Source of the DNA: Nelumbo lutea
Lineage: Eukaryota; Streptophyta; Magnoliopsida; Proteales; Nelumbonaceae
DNA: 64,000 nucleotides
Direction of reading: 5' to 3'
Assembly (NCBI GenBank): GCA_022828595.1
Contig: JAKGHH010000003.1
Span: forward strand, 55,169,759-55,233,758
The translations under genes and the position numbers were made by a program. Shown here piece by piece: positions 24,801 to 30,239 of the stretch. Under the pieces are notes generated by a model. That model searched no databases. It was not told the origin of the DNA and saw nothing but the letters and a program-made list of their open reading frames with translations. The stretch's first letter is position 1; the number at the start of each line of letters is the position of its first letter.

Positions 24801-27800
24801 TCTTCCTCTGTGAATAGGTTTCTGCAACCCCATCCCATATTTCCTTAGCTGTATTTGTGCATAAAAAGTTTGTACTTATATGGGGCAACATGGAATTACA
24901 CAACTAAGTCATCACCATATAATTCTCCTGTACCCACCGGAAGTTGTTAGTTTCGGGTTTCACTTCTTCACCAATGATATACCCTAACTTCCCATGAGCA
25001 CCAATGGCCATCTTTGCAGATTGTGACCATTCTAAGTAATTCGAACCATCCAAATTAACTATAGTAATGGTCTGAGCCCTCGAAAAGGTCTCCAACACCT
25101 CCCACTGGTCTATTTCACTCCCGGGCTTGTTTTCAACTCCGTGACCCTCCATACTTCTCGAAAGGTGCAAAGAAAATTACTATAATATGCAAGAAGATTA
25201 AATGAAACACTTTTGGAACCAACGACACCTTTCTGGTGCCCTAGATGGTCCTCTCTCCAGAAACCTCCAAATCAAGTAGGATTTGAACCACCCCCTACAG
25301 AAAACTCCAAGGAACACTAAAAAATTAGGGCGCCACTTCCTAGGTCAAAATTGAAGAGTCCAACAGAAACAGGACTCTCTCTCTTTCTCCAATTTTTCCT
25401 GATTTTGATGAGAAACCCTAGACCAGCTATAGGGCAAAACAGATTCACCAAAAAATCCAAAAACTGAGCTTACCTGATATCTTTGATCAGCCTCTTAAAT
25501 CACCATGCAGTCGGCTGATCTAGGGCTGCATGAGAAAACAGCTCAAGGAACCTTTGGCCTTGCTCTGATACCAAGTAGAAATCACTTTTTGTTAATCAGG
25601 ATGAATTCCTTGTGAAGAGAAAGAAGAAGAAGATGAAGAGTTTCAGCAGTAGAGAAGAAAAGAGAAGAAAGAAAGAGTGGGAATTGAATTAGTTCTGGCT
25701 GCCAACCCCTCATTAACAAAAAACATAAGCTAATGGGCCTAGAGCCCAACAACTTCCTAACTTAACAACTTAAAATAAGAACAAAACAATTGGGCCCAAT
25801 AACTAGAAATCGGCCCAACTCAACCACCTGCCCAAGATTGCTAGAGGATGGCATAGTATTTTTGTGGTTGTGGACAGATTTTCAAATATGGCTTACTTTA
25901 TTTCTTGTAAGATAACTCATGATGCAAGTAATATTTTACCAATATTTTCTTCAAGGAAATAATTTGATATCATGGAGTACCTACTACTATTACTTCTGAT
26001 AGAGACTCTAAATATATGAGTACCTTTTGGAAGGTTCTTTGGCAGAAACTTGGTGCTAAGCTTCAGCTTAGCAGTACTTGTCATCCCCAAACTGATGGAC
26101 AAACTAAAGTTTTTGATAAAACTTTAGAGAACATGCTTAGAGATCATGTAAAGACTAGGCAAAAGTGTGACTTAGCACTAAAAAAGCTGGATTTTGAGTT
26201 CAATTTCTCAAAGAATAGAACCACTGGACTTTTCCTCTTTTGGAATAGTCTTTGGAAGGAATCTTCAAAGACCATTTGACCTTTTCCTATTCCTAATCTC
26301 AAACACCACAACAAGAAGGCTGAAGATGTCATTGCTGAATTGGAGAGGACTAAGTTTTGAAGAAAGCTATGCCAGATACAAAGCAAATGCAAATAGACAC
26401 AGGAGAGAACTAAGTTTTGAAGTGGGAGATGAAGTATGGGACTATCTTTCTAAGGAAAGGTATCCATATGGTGAATTTCACAAATTGTGAAATTGAAGCC
26501 CAAGAAAATTGGTCCTTGCTAGACTTTGGAGAAAATGGGAGCCAATGCATAGAGTTCAATTACCTCTACAACTTAAAATTAGTGATCCTTTCAATGTGAA
26601 GCATTTATCATCTTACCATGGGGAGCATGAATTAGATAACTCGAGGGCAATTTATTTTCAAGAGGGGGTGAATGAGGCAGTGCATCCCTTGGATATCAAA
26701 AATATTGATGAAAACTTTATTTGATAAAAGGGAGCATCCAAATTTTCATAAACTATATGGAAAGAGAAAGATGACCGAGGAAGGAAAAGCAGCTCATTAG
26801 CAGCCCAATAGTCAAGCCAAAGTAGCATCAGTTGAGTCCAGTTTCTGTTAGGTTTCTAGTATATTAGTTTTTATTTTTTTTAGAATTACTATTAAAAGTC
26901 GGAGTTCTACTTTTTCTAAATAAATCAGTTTCCTATTATAAGTTAGTTTTCCATTGCAAGTAAGTTTCCTTTATCTTTTGCAAGTCAGTTTCCTTTTTCT
27001 TTTTGGAGTCTTATTGTAATTAAGTCTTCCCTATTATAAAATGGAGGGCTAGTAAAGCTTTCGGGAGTAGAATTGATATTTGAAGTTAATTAATTTTCGG
27101 ATTACTGTTCACGCTACTGAAATCTGCCTTACTAGAGTCAGGTAACCCTAGACTCTTTCCCTTTTTAACTCTTTTATTGAATATAGCTCTTTCTAATTTT
27201 GTGGATTAGACGTTGTTCCAAAAACTAGAAGCTGAATAAATTACTGGGCTAAGAGACTTTGTTCTAAGAATTTTTGGTAAGTTAATTAAAATACAGTCTA
27301 CCATTCGATGCTGCGCTACAGCCTAATGGAAGCCAAGATGTCATTGAAATGATCTTTCCTGACATTGGTTTTTCTAATGCTTTGTGTATGAGTCATTTTT
27401 TTTGGCTTTTGTAATGTGCTTTGTGAGGACCAAGAAAAGATTTGGGGATGGCCGTGATTTTTATTTCTGTTTATAATTTCTACTGGATTGAGGTTGTTCT
27501 ATTTACTCCTAATTGTGTAAAACTGAATTTTCAATTACTAGCTTACAGGTTGCTAATACTATTTTCAGGACAGATTTTTAATAAAATGCTAGAGTAGGTA
27601 GTATCTCTTTCATACCAAGTTAGGAGCTCTTTCTTTCAACTAACACTGGTTGAATGTGATGCTGCTCATAGGCTTATAAAACTTCCATTTTATGATTCTG
27701 AGACATGCATATTATTTCGTCATCTATTTGAACCCCTTAGACTCCAAGATGGTGCAGTAGAAAAATTAAAACAAAAAGTAAGCATCAATATTCTTGATCT

Positions 27801-28396
27801 TAAAATTTTTCTTTTTCCAGTTTGATATATGTAGGTCTGTGAAATTATGTTTTGAGGTGGCCAAGATGTTCTTATCCTGTAGGTTGTTAACACATAACTA
27901 TTCATTCCAGAAGGTGAGATTCCCACCTTAATTTGAGCTAAAGAGAGATTATTGTCTAGAAGTAAACAACCACTGTTCGGTAATGCCATAAGTGTTCGAA
28001 ATTCATTTTCACATTTCTTATTTTTGGTATATTGTGGTTTTTATATAATTTAAGTAAATCATGGTTGATTTGACTATACATTTTTAGTCTTTTTGTGTTT
28101 GCTTCATACAATTTATAATTTACTTATAGTGAAATAACTTGTTATTTGAATACATTGAATTTTGTAAACCTAAGGTTAGGTATTTTTCCATTTCACTCTT
28201 TCAGCATCAGGCTTGTTCTCCACCACCAAATTTCAGAATGTGATGTCCAGTATACTTTGTCATGCATTCAGGTGATAAATAGTTCTACCTAGTCTTTATT
28301 TCCCATGGATTTTATTAGATTTTGTAAGGCTGATATTTGATTATATGAATATTGCAGCAAGCTGTTCAACTCCAAGTTGAAAATGCTAGAAATTGA
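848..28396 (+). CDS. THA1: Low-specificity L-threonine aldolase, C-terminal half (partial gene, 7 exons)
   Basis: PLP-dependent fold-type I lyase that cleaves L-threonine or L-allo-threonine to glycine and acetaldehyde; plant forms are cytosolic. The seven exons join in frame to 173 codons and a TGA stop (28394-28396), about half of the roughly 360 residues usual for plant forms. Visible motifs in order are [14 protein letters not shown], then [12 protein letters not shown] with the PLP Schiff-base Lys (AAA at 1174-1176), [20 protein letters not shown], a substrate-domain segment, and [10 protein letters not shown] with the conserved Arg near the C terminus. All introns are GT-AG. Exon phases match (51, 72, 133+59, 101+67, 39 nt) with no stop or frameshift, so the coding part looks functional. 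The codon split across the giant intron reads AGC (Ser); I would expect Arg there in relatives. Splicing over the 23.6-kb intron is inferred from exon homology, not observed. Arabidopsis THA1 and THA2 are both candidates, so the symbol is tentative. Confidence 0.9.
1162..1233 (+). CDS. THA1: Threonine aldolase exon with PLP-lysine
   Basis: Twenty-four codons, phase 0 at both ends. They encode [19 protein letters not shown]; the Lys of LSKG forms the internal aldimine with pyridoxal phosphate in this family. Acceptor CAG is at 1159-1161 and donor GTATTG at 1234. Confidence 0.92.
1264..1372. mobile_element. 109-bp hAT-type MITE in aldolase intron 2
   Basis: The element starts TAGGGGTGCAATT and ends with AACGCTA, giving imperfect terminal inverted repeats of the TAGGGGTG type common in plant hAT elements. 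It is flanked by a perfect 8-bp duplication ACTACCAG at 1256-1263 and 1373-1380, the length hAT transposases make. It carries no coding capacity. It fills over half of the 194-bp intron without touching either splice site. Confidence 0.8.
1428..1560 (+). CDS. THA1: Threonine aldolase exon
   Basis: Forty-four codons plus one base. They encode [14 protein letters not shown], a hydrophobic stretch [15 protein letters not shown], and [13 protein letters not shown]. The acceptor is TAG at 1425-1427 and the donor GTCATT starts at 1561. The trailing G joins AT of the next exon to make GAT (Asp). Confidence 0.92.
1561..2239 (+). other. Left part of aldolase intron 3
   Basis: Non-coding intron DNA. 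The only structure I see is a short direct repeat, a roughly 22-base GGGGAACAGGGTTTCCCTAG-type unit near 2190-2213, found again near 2297-2319, which may be a small duplication next to the LINE remnant. Confidence 0.6.
2240..3710 (-). mobile_element. LINE (non-LTR) remnant, split by a solo LTR
   Basis: Two minus-strand pieces, about 3710-3550 and about 2549-2240, read as the C-terminal region of a plant L1-type reverse transcriptase. The first has [13 protein letters not shown] followed by LCDLCPRM; the second has FSWIGKFK and WKERFKM-like segments with stops. They flank the solo LTR at 2555-3544 and its ACAAT duplication, so the LINE was present before the LTR element arrived. Both ends of the LINE are lost. 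It is not functional. Confidence 0.65.
2555..3544 (+). repeat. Solo LTR (about 990 bp) in aldolase intron 3
   Basis: Homologous along its length to the solo LTR at 15747-16953. It is flanked by a perfect 5-bp duplication ACAAT (2550-2554 and 3545-3549). Its ends have decayed from TG...CA to TT...TA. The centre holds diverged tandem motifs in which ACCATCTACAATC alternates with GATTATGGTTCCC. A pyrimidine-rich TCTCTCTTTTATTTTC stretch lies near 2880. No internal domain remains, as expected after LTR-LTR recombination. The parent family is not identifiable. Confidence 0.8.
3824..3882 (+). CDS. THA1: Threonine aldolase exon
   Basis: Two bases completing Asp, then 19 codons [19 protein letters not shown]. 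Acceptor CAG is at 3821-3823 and donor GTGAGT at 3883. The ETN(I/M) residues precede the (I)FFD strand supplied by the next exon, as in plant homologues. Confidence 0.88.
3883..4484 (+). other. Aldolase intron 4
   Basis: 602 bp of AT-rich intron DNA between donor GTGAGT and acceptor ACAG at 4481-4484. I see no transposon ends or coding signal in it. Confidence 0.75.
4485..4585 (+). CDS. THA1: Threonine aldolase exon before the giant intron
   Basis: Thirty-three codons plus two bases: [16 protein letters not shown], then [13 protein letters not shown]. The donor is GTGTGT at 4586. The last two bases AG pair with the first base of the exon at 28205, so this donor opens a 23,619-bp intron. Confidence 0.9.
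4586..4997 (+). other. Start of giant intron, non-repetitive part
   Basis: Intron DNA without a gene. It contains a run of about ten C residues near 4969-4978. No stretch resembling the missing C-terminal aldolase exons is present here; those are found at 28205 and 28358. Confidence 0.65.
4998..5371 (-). mobile_element. LINE RNase H-like tail (RVT_3) fragment
   Basis: Read on the minus strand, the interval gives fragments typical of the RNase H-like domain at the 3' end of plant L1 LINEs: [26 protein letters not shown], and [14 protein letters not shown]. It ends near a TTTAATAAATAA tract at 4998 and is cut on the right by the gypsy LTR at 5372. Frames are broken. Confidence 0.6.
5372..6011 (+). 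repeat. Ty3/gypsy 5' LTR
   Basis: Starts TGAATCCTGATGCAG and aligns through its whole length with 26669-27320. It contains a TATA-like CTATTATAAAAGGG near 5706-5720, probably its core promoter. Just downstream, at 6025-6037, ATATCAGAGATTT resembles a decayed tRNA-Met primer site. The left flank is LINE sequence. Confidence 0.7.
6012..6520 (+). pseudogene. Ty3/gypsy leader and gag start, broken
   Basis: Broken frames read as the N-terminal region of a plant gypsy Gag. [11 protein letters not shown] is followed, after a low-complexity region, by [17 protein letters not shown], the usual opening of the retrotransposon gag domain (family form: IPEFNG...DFLDW). Several stops and shifts interrupt it. 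It stops abruptly near 6520, where copia-type sequence begins, so the rest of gag is lost. Confidence 0.5.
6521..6620 (+). pseudogene. Copia C, GAG-pre-integrase fragment (left piece)
   Basis: About 100 bp aligns with the zinc-binding pre-integrase segment of copia D at 8762-8860, with the series [13 protein letters not shown] then LFKG then SLHCEL. It continues at 12550 after the TRIM insertion, where LSKHC-like sequence resumes. It is bounded on the right by TGAGT (6616-6620), the left copy of the TRIM target duplication. Confidence 0.6.
6718..7318 (+). other. Copia D leader, + arm
   Basis: Untranslated leader between the lost PBS and the gag start. It matches the complement of about 11079-11681 in the other arm. 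The first part of the leader, present in the - arm up to 11850, is absent here, which fixes the truncation point of the + arm near 6717. Confidence 0.65.
7319..9766 (+). pseudogene. Copia D gag to integrase C-terminus, + arm
   Basis: Gag starts at 7319 (MMDSSDIES), with a stop at 7727-7729 inside the gag helix region. The zinc knuckle [14 protein letters not shown] is at 8089-8130. The protease active site is deleted: sequence jumps from RASANH to MTNLSTLF near 8390. The pre-integrase HCRLGH and C..C motifs lie near 8758-8880. The integrase core follows (SDVWGP, FIDDFS, then FDNAKEYF where Ser of RSDN is Phe), and the NGVAERKN Glu region near 9223 has a stop just before it. The C-terminal VFGCTC segment lies near 9433. 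The reading then enters the palindrome. Family members have one polyprotein of about 1,300-1,450 residues; this copy ends before reverse transcriptase. Confidence 0.75.
9669..11078 (-). pseudogene. Copia D gag-protease joined to integrase C-terminus, - arm
   Basis: Gag starts at 11078 and matches the + arm closely, with at least one stop near 10850. The zinc knuckle lies near 10266-10310. The protease motif [10 protein letters not shown] is present near 9960, but the next residues are [13 protein letters not shown] of the integrase C-terminus. The whole pre-integrase and integrase core, about 1 kb, is thus deleted. The + arm keeps that core but lacks the protease. The reading ends in the palindrome turn near 9669. 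Confidence 0.75.
11864..12203 (-). repeat. Copia D LTR (single copy) with adjacent PBS
   Basis: On the minus strand the LTR runs TGTAGAGAAGATGG to TTTTTCAACA, 340 bp with canonical TG...CA. It is followed at once by TGGTATCAGAGCAGG (11849-11863), the complement of the initiator tRNA-Met 3' end. To its right, TRIM LTR sequence resumes at 12204. No partner LTR exists at the left end. Confidence 0.75.
12388..12544 (+). repeat. TRIM 3' LTR
   Basis: 157 bp, TG...CA. Inside, a block CCCACATTGGTAGTATG occurs twice, about 36 bp apart; the 5' LTR piece at 6621-6661 has only one copy. The last 52 bases match 12204-12255 almost exactly. Confidence 0.75.
12550..14880 (+). pseudogene. Copia C integrase, reverse transcriptase and RNase H (right piece), decayed
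   Basis: Continuation of 6521-6620. The integrase core includes DVWGPYHFP and [13 protein letters not shown] (12635-12700), then frames break. Reverse transcriptase spans about 13380-14280: [14 protein letters not shown] at 13500-13550, the catalytic [11 protein letters not shown] at 13951-13983, and [13 protein letters not shown]. RNase H spans 14320-14860 with [17 protein letters not shown] and [14 protein letters not shown], but the AEAEY glutamate motif has become SVGQSIQ. Stops and shifts are scattered. It runs directly into a protease segment of copia E at about 14881, with no LTR between them. Confidence 0.7.
15747..16953 (+). repeat. Solo LTR (1,207 bp) inside copia E integrase
   Basis: Canonical ends TGTTGAAGG and CACCAACA. 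Flanks are AAAAT (15742-15746) and AAAAC (16954-16958), a near-perfect 5-bp duplication. It is homologous to 2555-3544 but longer, because a tandem unit built from CCATCTACAATC and GATTATGGTCC motifs occurs extra times (about 16190-16520). No coding region or internal domain lies between its ends. Confidence 0.8.
18059..18282. mobile_element. 224-bp MITE with long inverted repeats (MULE-type)
   Basis: Terminal inverted repeats of about 25 bp begin GGTTCAAAGTATCGATACGA and are nearly perfect. They flank an AT-rich, non-coding centre. The element is bounded by a perfect 11-bp duplication GGGTATACTCA (18048-18058 and 18283-18293), within the 9-11 bp range of Mutator-like transposases. Removing it restores continuity of the copia E reverse transcriptase motif around YTQTYGIDY. 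Confidence 0.85.
18894..19104. other. GGCGT-rich repeat-like segment, boundaries unclear
   Basis: Copia E stops here and sequence changes to ATGTTTTAAAATGCGG and GACGCGAGGCGTTCC, with GAGGCGTAAG occurring twice. Such runs occur in plant non-autonomous transposons, but I cannot define inverted repeats or a target duplication. An AT-rich tract follows from about 19040. Confidence 0.35.
19105..19445 (-). pseudogene. Copia RNase H fragment
   Basis: Minus-strand reading gives [13 protein letters not shown] near the right end, then NLVTWRSKK, then [15 protein letters not shown] and [14 protein letters not shown], all copia RNase H landmarks with frame breaks. No other domain or LTR is attached, so this is an isolated fragment, opposite in orientation to its neighbours. 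Confidence 0.6.
19520..20315 (+). pseudogene. Ty3/gypsy RNase H and integrase start, left piece
   Basis: RNase H of gypsy type: [45 protein letters not shown], where the family form is DAS..GIGAVL and TDH.SL. The zinc-binding integrase start follows ([16 protein letters not shown] for HH-CC) near 20097-20220. The core begins with [13 protein letters not shown] at 20278-20315. The frame is interrupted near 19797 and later. Copia G with its ACCTG duplication cuts it at 20315, and the core resumes at 25831. Confidence 0.75.
20316..20662 (-). repeat. Copia G 3' LTR (347 bp)
   Basis: Minus strand: TGTTGAGTTGGGCC to GATTTCTACT. It is longer than the 5' LTR because it keeps about 95 bp (around 20465-20555) that the 5' copy lacks. 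The complement of the polypurine tract (CTCCCCCTTAAG) follows at 20663. Confidence 0.85.
20657..22412 (-). pseudogene. Copia G reverse transcriptase and RNase H
   Basis: The start at 22412 follows a Pro/Ser-rich linker. Reverse transcriptase has [50 protein letters not shown], the [12 protein letters not shown] block, and [10 protein letters not shown] near 21600-21618, where a frame shift and Met in place of Tyr/Val occur at the catalytic YVDD box. Then follow [25 protein letters not shown] and a stop-broken stretch. RNase H runs from about 21140 to 20690: [39 protein letters not shown] and [15 protein letters not shown]. Overall order and length fit the family. Confidence 0.8.
22413..23485 (-). 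pseudogene. Copia G pre-integrase and integrase, stop-broken
   Basis: Minus reading shows [28 protein letters not shown], then a damaged core with [16 protein letters not shown] (Asp) near 23090-23140 and a degraded PQQND.AKRKNRH region near 22995, where Glu of the DDE triad is Lys. The C-terminal [16 protein letters not shown] and [11 protein letters not shown] are open from 22969. Several in-frame stops lie between 23485 and 22970. Confidence 0.7.
23486..25152 (-). pseudogene. Copia G gag and protease
   Basis: The likely start is 25152 ([11 protein letters not shown]); an upstream in-frame ATG sits at 25170. The gag opening [17 protein letters not shown] is typical. A stop follows VQENYMVMT near 24904. 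Reading resumes through [10 protein letters not shown] and [15 protein letters not shown], with a frame shift near 24660 inside a 147-bp tandem duplication. The zinc knuckle [14 protein letters not shown] spans about 24196-24237. The protease site is [13 protein letters not shown], with Gly... DSGAS altered to DFGAS. It ends at 23486. Confidence 0.8.
24401..24694 (-). repeat. 147-bp tandem duplication within copia G gag
   Basis: ACTGTCCCT begins at both 24401 and 24548 and the following sequence repeats with few changes, giving a period of 147 bp (49 codons). The second copy lacks one base near 24660 (CCTTGTGG against CCTTAGTGG), which shifts the frame. Confidence 0.85.
25562..25573 (-). other. 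Copia G primer-binding site
   Basis: The minus strand reads TGGTATCAGAGC immediately after the 5' LTR, complementary to the 3' end of plant initiator tRNA-Met. It sets the inner edge of the 5' LTR at 25574. Confidence 0.85.
25574..25825 (-). repeat. Copia G 5' LTR (252 bp)
   Basis: Pairs with 20316-20662 and ends, on the minus strand, in GATTTCTACT directly before the PBS. About 95 bp present in the 3' LTR are missing. The outer end starts GGTTGAG where the 3' copy has TGTTGAG. Confidence 0.85.
25831..26724 (+). pseudogene. Ty3/gypsy integrase, right piece
   Basis: Continues the integrase core after copia [17 protein letters not shown], a damaged middle, [14 protein letters not shown] ([13 protein letters not shown] in the family) with a Phe-for-Glu/Val change nearby, [12 protein letters not shown], and a C-terminal stretch with [16 protein letters not shown] and [15 protein letters not shown], which resembles the GPY/F-type end. 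The reading enters the 3' LTR and ends at 26724 (DENFI then stop). Several frame shifts occur. Confidence 0.75.
26669..27320 (+). repeat. Ty3/gypsy 3' LTR
   Basis: Begins TGAATGAGGCAG after the polypurine run AGAGGGGG and matches 5372-6011. The TATA-like CTATTATAAAATGG lies near 27028-27042. A block with three copies of a AAGT(T/C)AGTTTCC-like motif near 26930-26995 is expanded relative to the 5' copy. It ends near GCGCTACA; beyond it lies intron DNA. Confidence 0.7.
27321..28204 (+). other. Right end of the giant aldolase intron
   Basis: Mostly AT-rich non-coding DNA ending in a pyrimidine tract and acceptor TTTCAG at 28199-28204. It contains one exon-like open stretch, listed separately at 27598-27777. 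Confidence 0.6.
27598..27777 (+). CDS. Exon-like open stretch, unassigned
   Basis: Sixty open codons between a stop at 27595-27597 and a good donor (AAAGTAAGC, GT at 27778). The translation looks protein-like, with [20 protein letters not shown] and [13 protein letters not shown], and composition differs from the surrounding AT-rich intron. It is not a copia, gypsy or LINE domain that I recognise, nor part of threonine aldolase. An acceptor could be TTAG at 27620-27623. It may be a captured gene fragment, an exon of a nested gene, or chance. Confidence 0.25.
28205..28271 (+). CDS. THA1: Threonine aldolase exon after the giant intron
   Basis: One base completing the split codon, then 22 codons: [18 protein letters not shown] and SCIQ. 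Acceptor TTTCAG ends at 28204 and donor GTGATA starts at 28272. The motif is strongly characteristic of plant threonine aldolase C-termini, which ties this exon to those upstream of 4586. Confidence 0.92.
28358..28396 (+). CDS. THA1: Threonine aldolase last exon with stop
   Basis: Acceptor TTGCAG ends at 28357. Twelve codons [12 protein letters not shown] then TGA at 28394-28396. The previous exon ends SCIQ, so the joint reads CIQ-QAV, fitting the family's SCFQQAV. The intron between the two is 86 bp. Confidence 0.88.
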   Translation, partial: QAVQLQVENARN

Positions 28397-29554
28397 GATT
28401 TGTCTGGTGGCCCTCGATGGCTCCTGCTCTGTCTCAGAAGAATGACTTCCTTTTCTTGTTAGAAAGATGTTTGGAGGTTGAAATAATAGGAAATATGTGC
28501 TGTGCCAAATTTGTGAACTCTGGATATTTTGTTTCTAGTTTTTTTTTTCCTTTACCTACTTATCAAAAGCATTTCTTCTTCTTCCACTTCCTTTTACCTA
28601 TCCAAAGAATTCTATTTCCATTTTCATTTCTCAAGCAATTTCTATGGCTTTTGTAGGTTTTATTTACCATGTCTATCATCATAGCATTATCACAGTCTTT
28701 GAGTTGGTTGCGTGAACCCTGCCTTGCCTTTGCATTCTATATTGAATGCTTAATTTGTAAGAATAGAGACCCATTCTTTGTGGTTTATTCATGTTTAATT
28801 TTACAGGCTAATTGGGTTGTCTCAGTTAATAGGATAGTTACAGATTTCTTAACAGTCTTAAGTTGATTAACTTGTAGAGCTTGATATAGCCTTAAATTTG
28901 TCTCCATGATGGGTTAGAAACTTCCCATAGCTTGGATATTGAGTTTTGGTTCCCATCCTGGTCAATCAAACAAATATGTAAGTAATCCATTTGCACTGGT
29001 TGGGAAAGGAGAGAAGATCAAGACTGTTGCTTTTCAGAAAACAGAGGGGTTGGATCTTCATACAGTGAACTCATGGCAAAAGGTAAGTTGCTTTTCTTAA
29101 TCAATATACATATTTGTACCGTTTCCTATCAAAAGAAAAAAAGTCAATATACATATTTGTGTCCTGGGGCTAATAATAACACTTCTGGGTCGTGAGAAAT
29201 TTCAGTAACTGATATTAGTTGGTATGAGAGCTAACCCACAGTTACTAAAGTTAATCAGCTTAGTTTAAATTCTTTAATGGTTCAAAACATGCTGCTCTCC
29301 ATGTTTTGATTGAGAATCAATTTTGTTTGTTTGATTGTAAATTCTTTAGAAAAAGTATGTATTGTTTATGGTTCTTTTGGACTATGACAGATCATGGGAC
29401 CTCTCTTTCTTTCTCTCTCTTTGATATTTGGTATTTAATTCATGTGGGAACATTCAAGCTATATTTTTCTACAATTTTATGATGTGGAATATGTTGGAGC
29501 ATTTGGTTTCTATATTTATTTTGTAACATTCAGATTTTTCTAGAGAATTTTTTT
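28397..29554 (+). other. Aldolase 3' UTR and downstream flank
   Basis: Starts with the 3' untranslated region; its end is not marked by a clear polyadenylation signal that I could single out. The rest is AT-rich with one exon-like stretch at 28918-29082. No other gene is visible. Confidence 0.55.
28918..29082 (+). CDS. Exon-like open stretch, unassigned
   Basis: Fifty-five open codons after TAG at 28915-28917, ending in a consensus donor AAAAG/GTAAGT (GT at 29083). The translation includes FGSHPGQSNKYVSNPF, VGKGEKIKTVAFQ and GLDLHTVNSWQK, more complex than chance intergenic ORFs here. An acceptor could be CCATAG near 28930-28935. No partner exon is recognisable downstream. It may be an orphan exon of a dead gene. 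Confidence 0.25.
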
Positions 29555-29890
29555 TTTGATCAGCAAGAAATATATTTTATTTATTGTTTAGATTGAACCA
29601 CAGAAAATTAGTACAGCTTGGTGATGGGAGTGCCATTCCCAACTTTTAATCCCAAATTACTACAATTTTCAGTCCCAAGTTACATAGCCACCCAAAATAA
29701 TTGTTGCCTCAAAGCCCCTTGTTTGGCAAAGGAATCAGCTAGCCCATTTGCACTCCTTCTTACCCACTTGGTTTTTCTAGAGATATTTGTCAACAAACTT
29801 TGACTTTCCAGTGACCTGCATGCACTCTGTGACCTTCCAGTCCTTGCACAGTCGAAAATGATGGAGCTTTTGGCCAGTGCCAACAGATGA
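29555..29890 (-). mobile_element. LINE RNase H-like tail fragment
   Basis: Minus reading: MALAKSSIIFDCARTGRSQ, then NISRKTKWVRRSANGLADS and FAKQGALRQQL, the WV.R.AN..AD.LA.QG signature at the end of the RVT_3 domain in plant L1 LINEs. The left end is an A-rich tail on the minus strand (poly-T near 29548-29557). Upstream LINE domains are absent. Confidence 0.65.
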
Positions 29891-29999
29891 CTCTAAACTT
29901 AGCATATAGTAATTTTATAGTTTTGTTTTATTTTCTTCTTTTTTGTAAGAAAATTTCACAAAATACCCTATTAATATGAGGACTCAATAATTTTCTACT

Positions 30000-30185
30000 T
30001 GTTAGAGAATATCAACCTATTCAAGGACCTCTCCTAACAGCTTAAGCTTTTAGGTTGAATGGTTCTTTAAGATGGTATCAGAGCCATTTTGACCAAGTGG
30101 TCTAGTGTTCGATCCTCGTTACCCCCATTATAATTAAATAAGTTTCAACACAAGGTATGGGTGGGTTTGTGCTTGTTCACGCTAA
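30000..30185 (+). mobile_element. TRIM fragment: 73-bp LTR, PBS and internal part
   Basis: An LTR-like unit TGTTAGAGAATATC to GGTTCTTTAAGA (30000-30072) is followed by TGGTATCAGAGCC (30073-30085) and an internal region with GTGTTCGATCCTCGTTACC. The same LTR and internal parts recur in copia H at 32744-32959. No 3' LTR or duplication was found, so the copy is truncated. Confidence 0.6.
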
Positions 30186-30239
30186 GTTAAGAGCCTGGTA
30201 TATGGAATCCTTCAAGTCAATTGCTAGTAGTGTGATCAA

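Larger units (their letters stand above)
20316..25825 (-). mobile_element. Copia G, complete Ty1/copia element (5,510 bp)
   Basis: LTRs at 25574-25825 (5') and 20316-20662 (3') on the minus strand enclose gag to RNase H in order. ACCTG flanks it at 20311-20315 and 25826-25830. It inserted into the gypsy integrase core: [13 protein letters not shown] on the left and [13 protein letters not shown] on the right. The PBS complement is 25562-25573 and the polypurine tract complement begins at 20663. The LTR ends read TG...CT rather than TG...CA, and the outer base of the 5' LTR is changed to GG. Coding is interrupted in gag and integrase, so the copy is probably defective. Confidence 0.9.
5372..27320 (+). 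mobile_element. Decayed Ty3/gypsy element, outer shell of nested insertions
   Basis: Two long direct repeats, 5372-6011 and 26669-27320, bound gypsy-type coding remnants in one orientation. These are a gag start (about 6012-6520), an RNase H domain with the start of integrase (19520-20315) and the rest of integrase (25831-26724). Protease and most of reverse transcriptase are missing. The space between gag and RNase H is filled by copia fragments C and E and other debris. The polypurine run AGAGGGGG lies just before the 3' LTR at 26661-26668. I could not find a matching target duplication at the outer ends, so either they have decayed or the two LTRs come from different copies. Confidence 0.65.
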
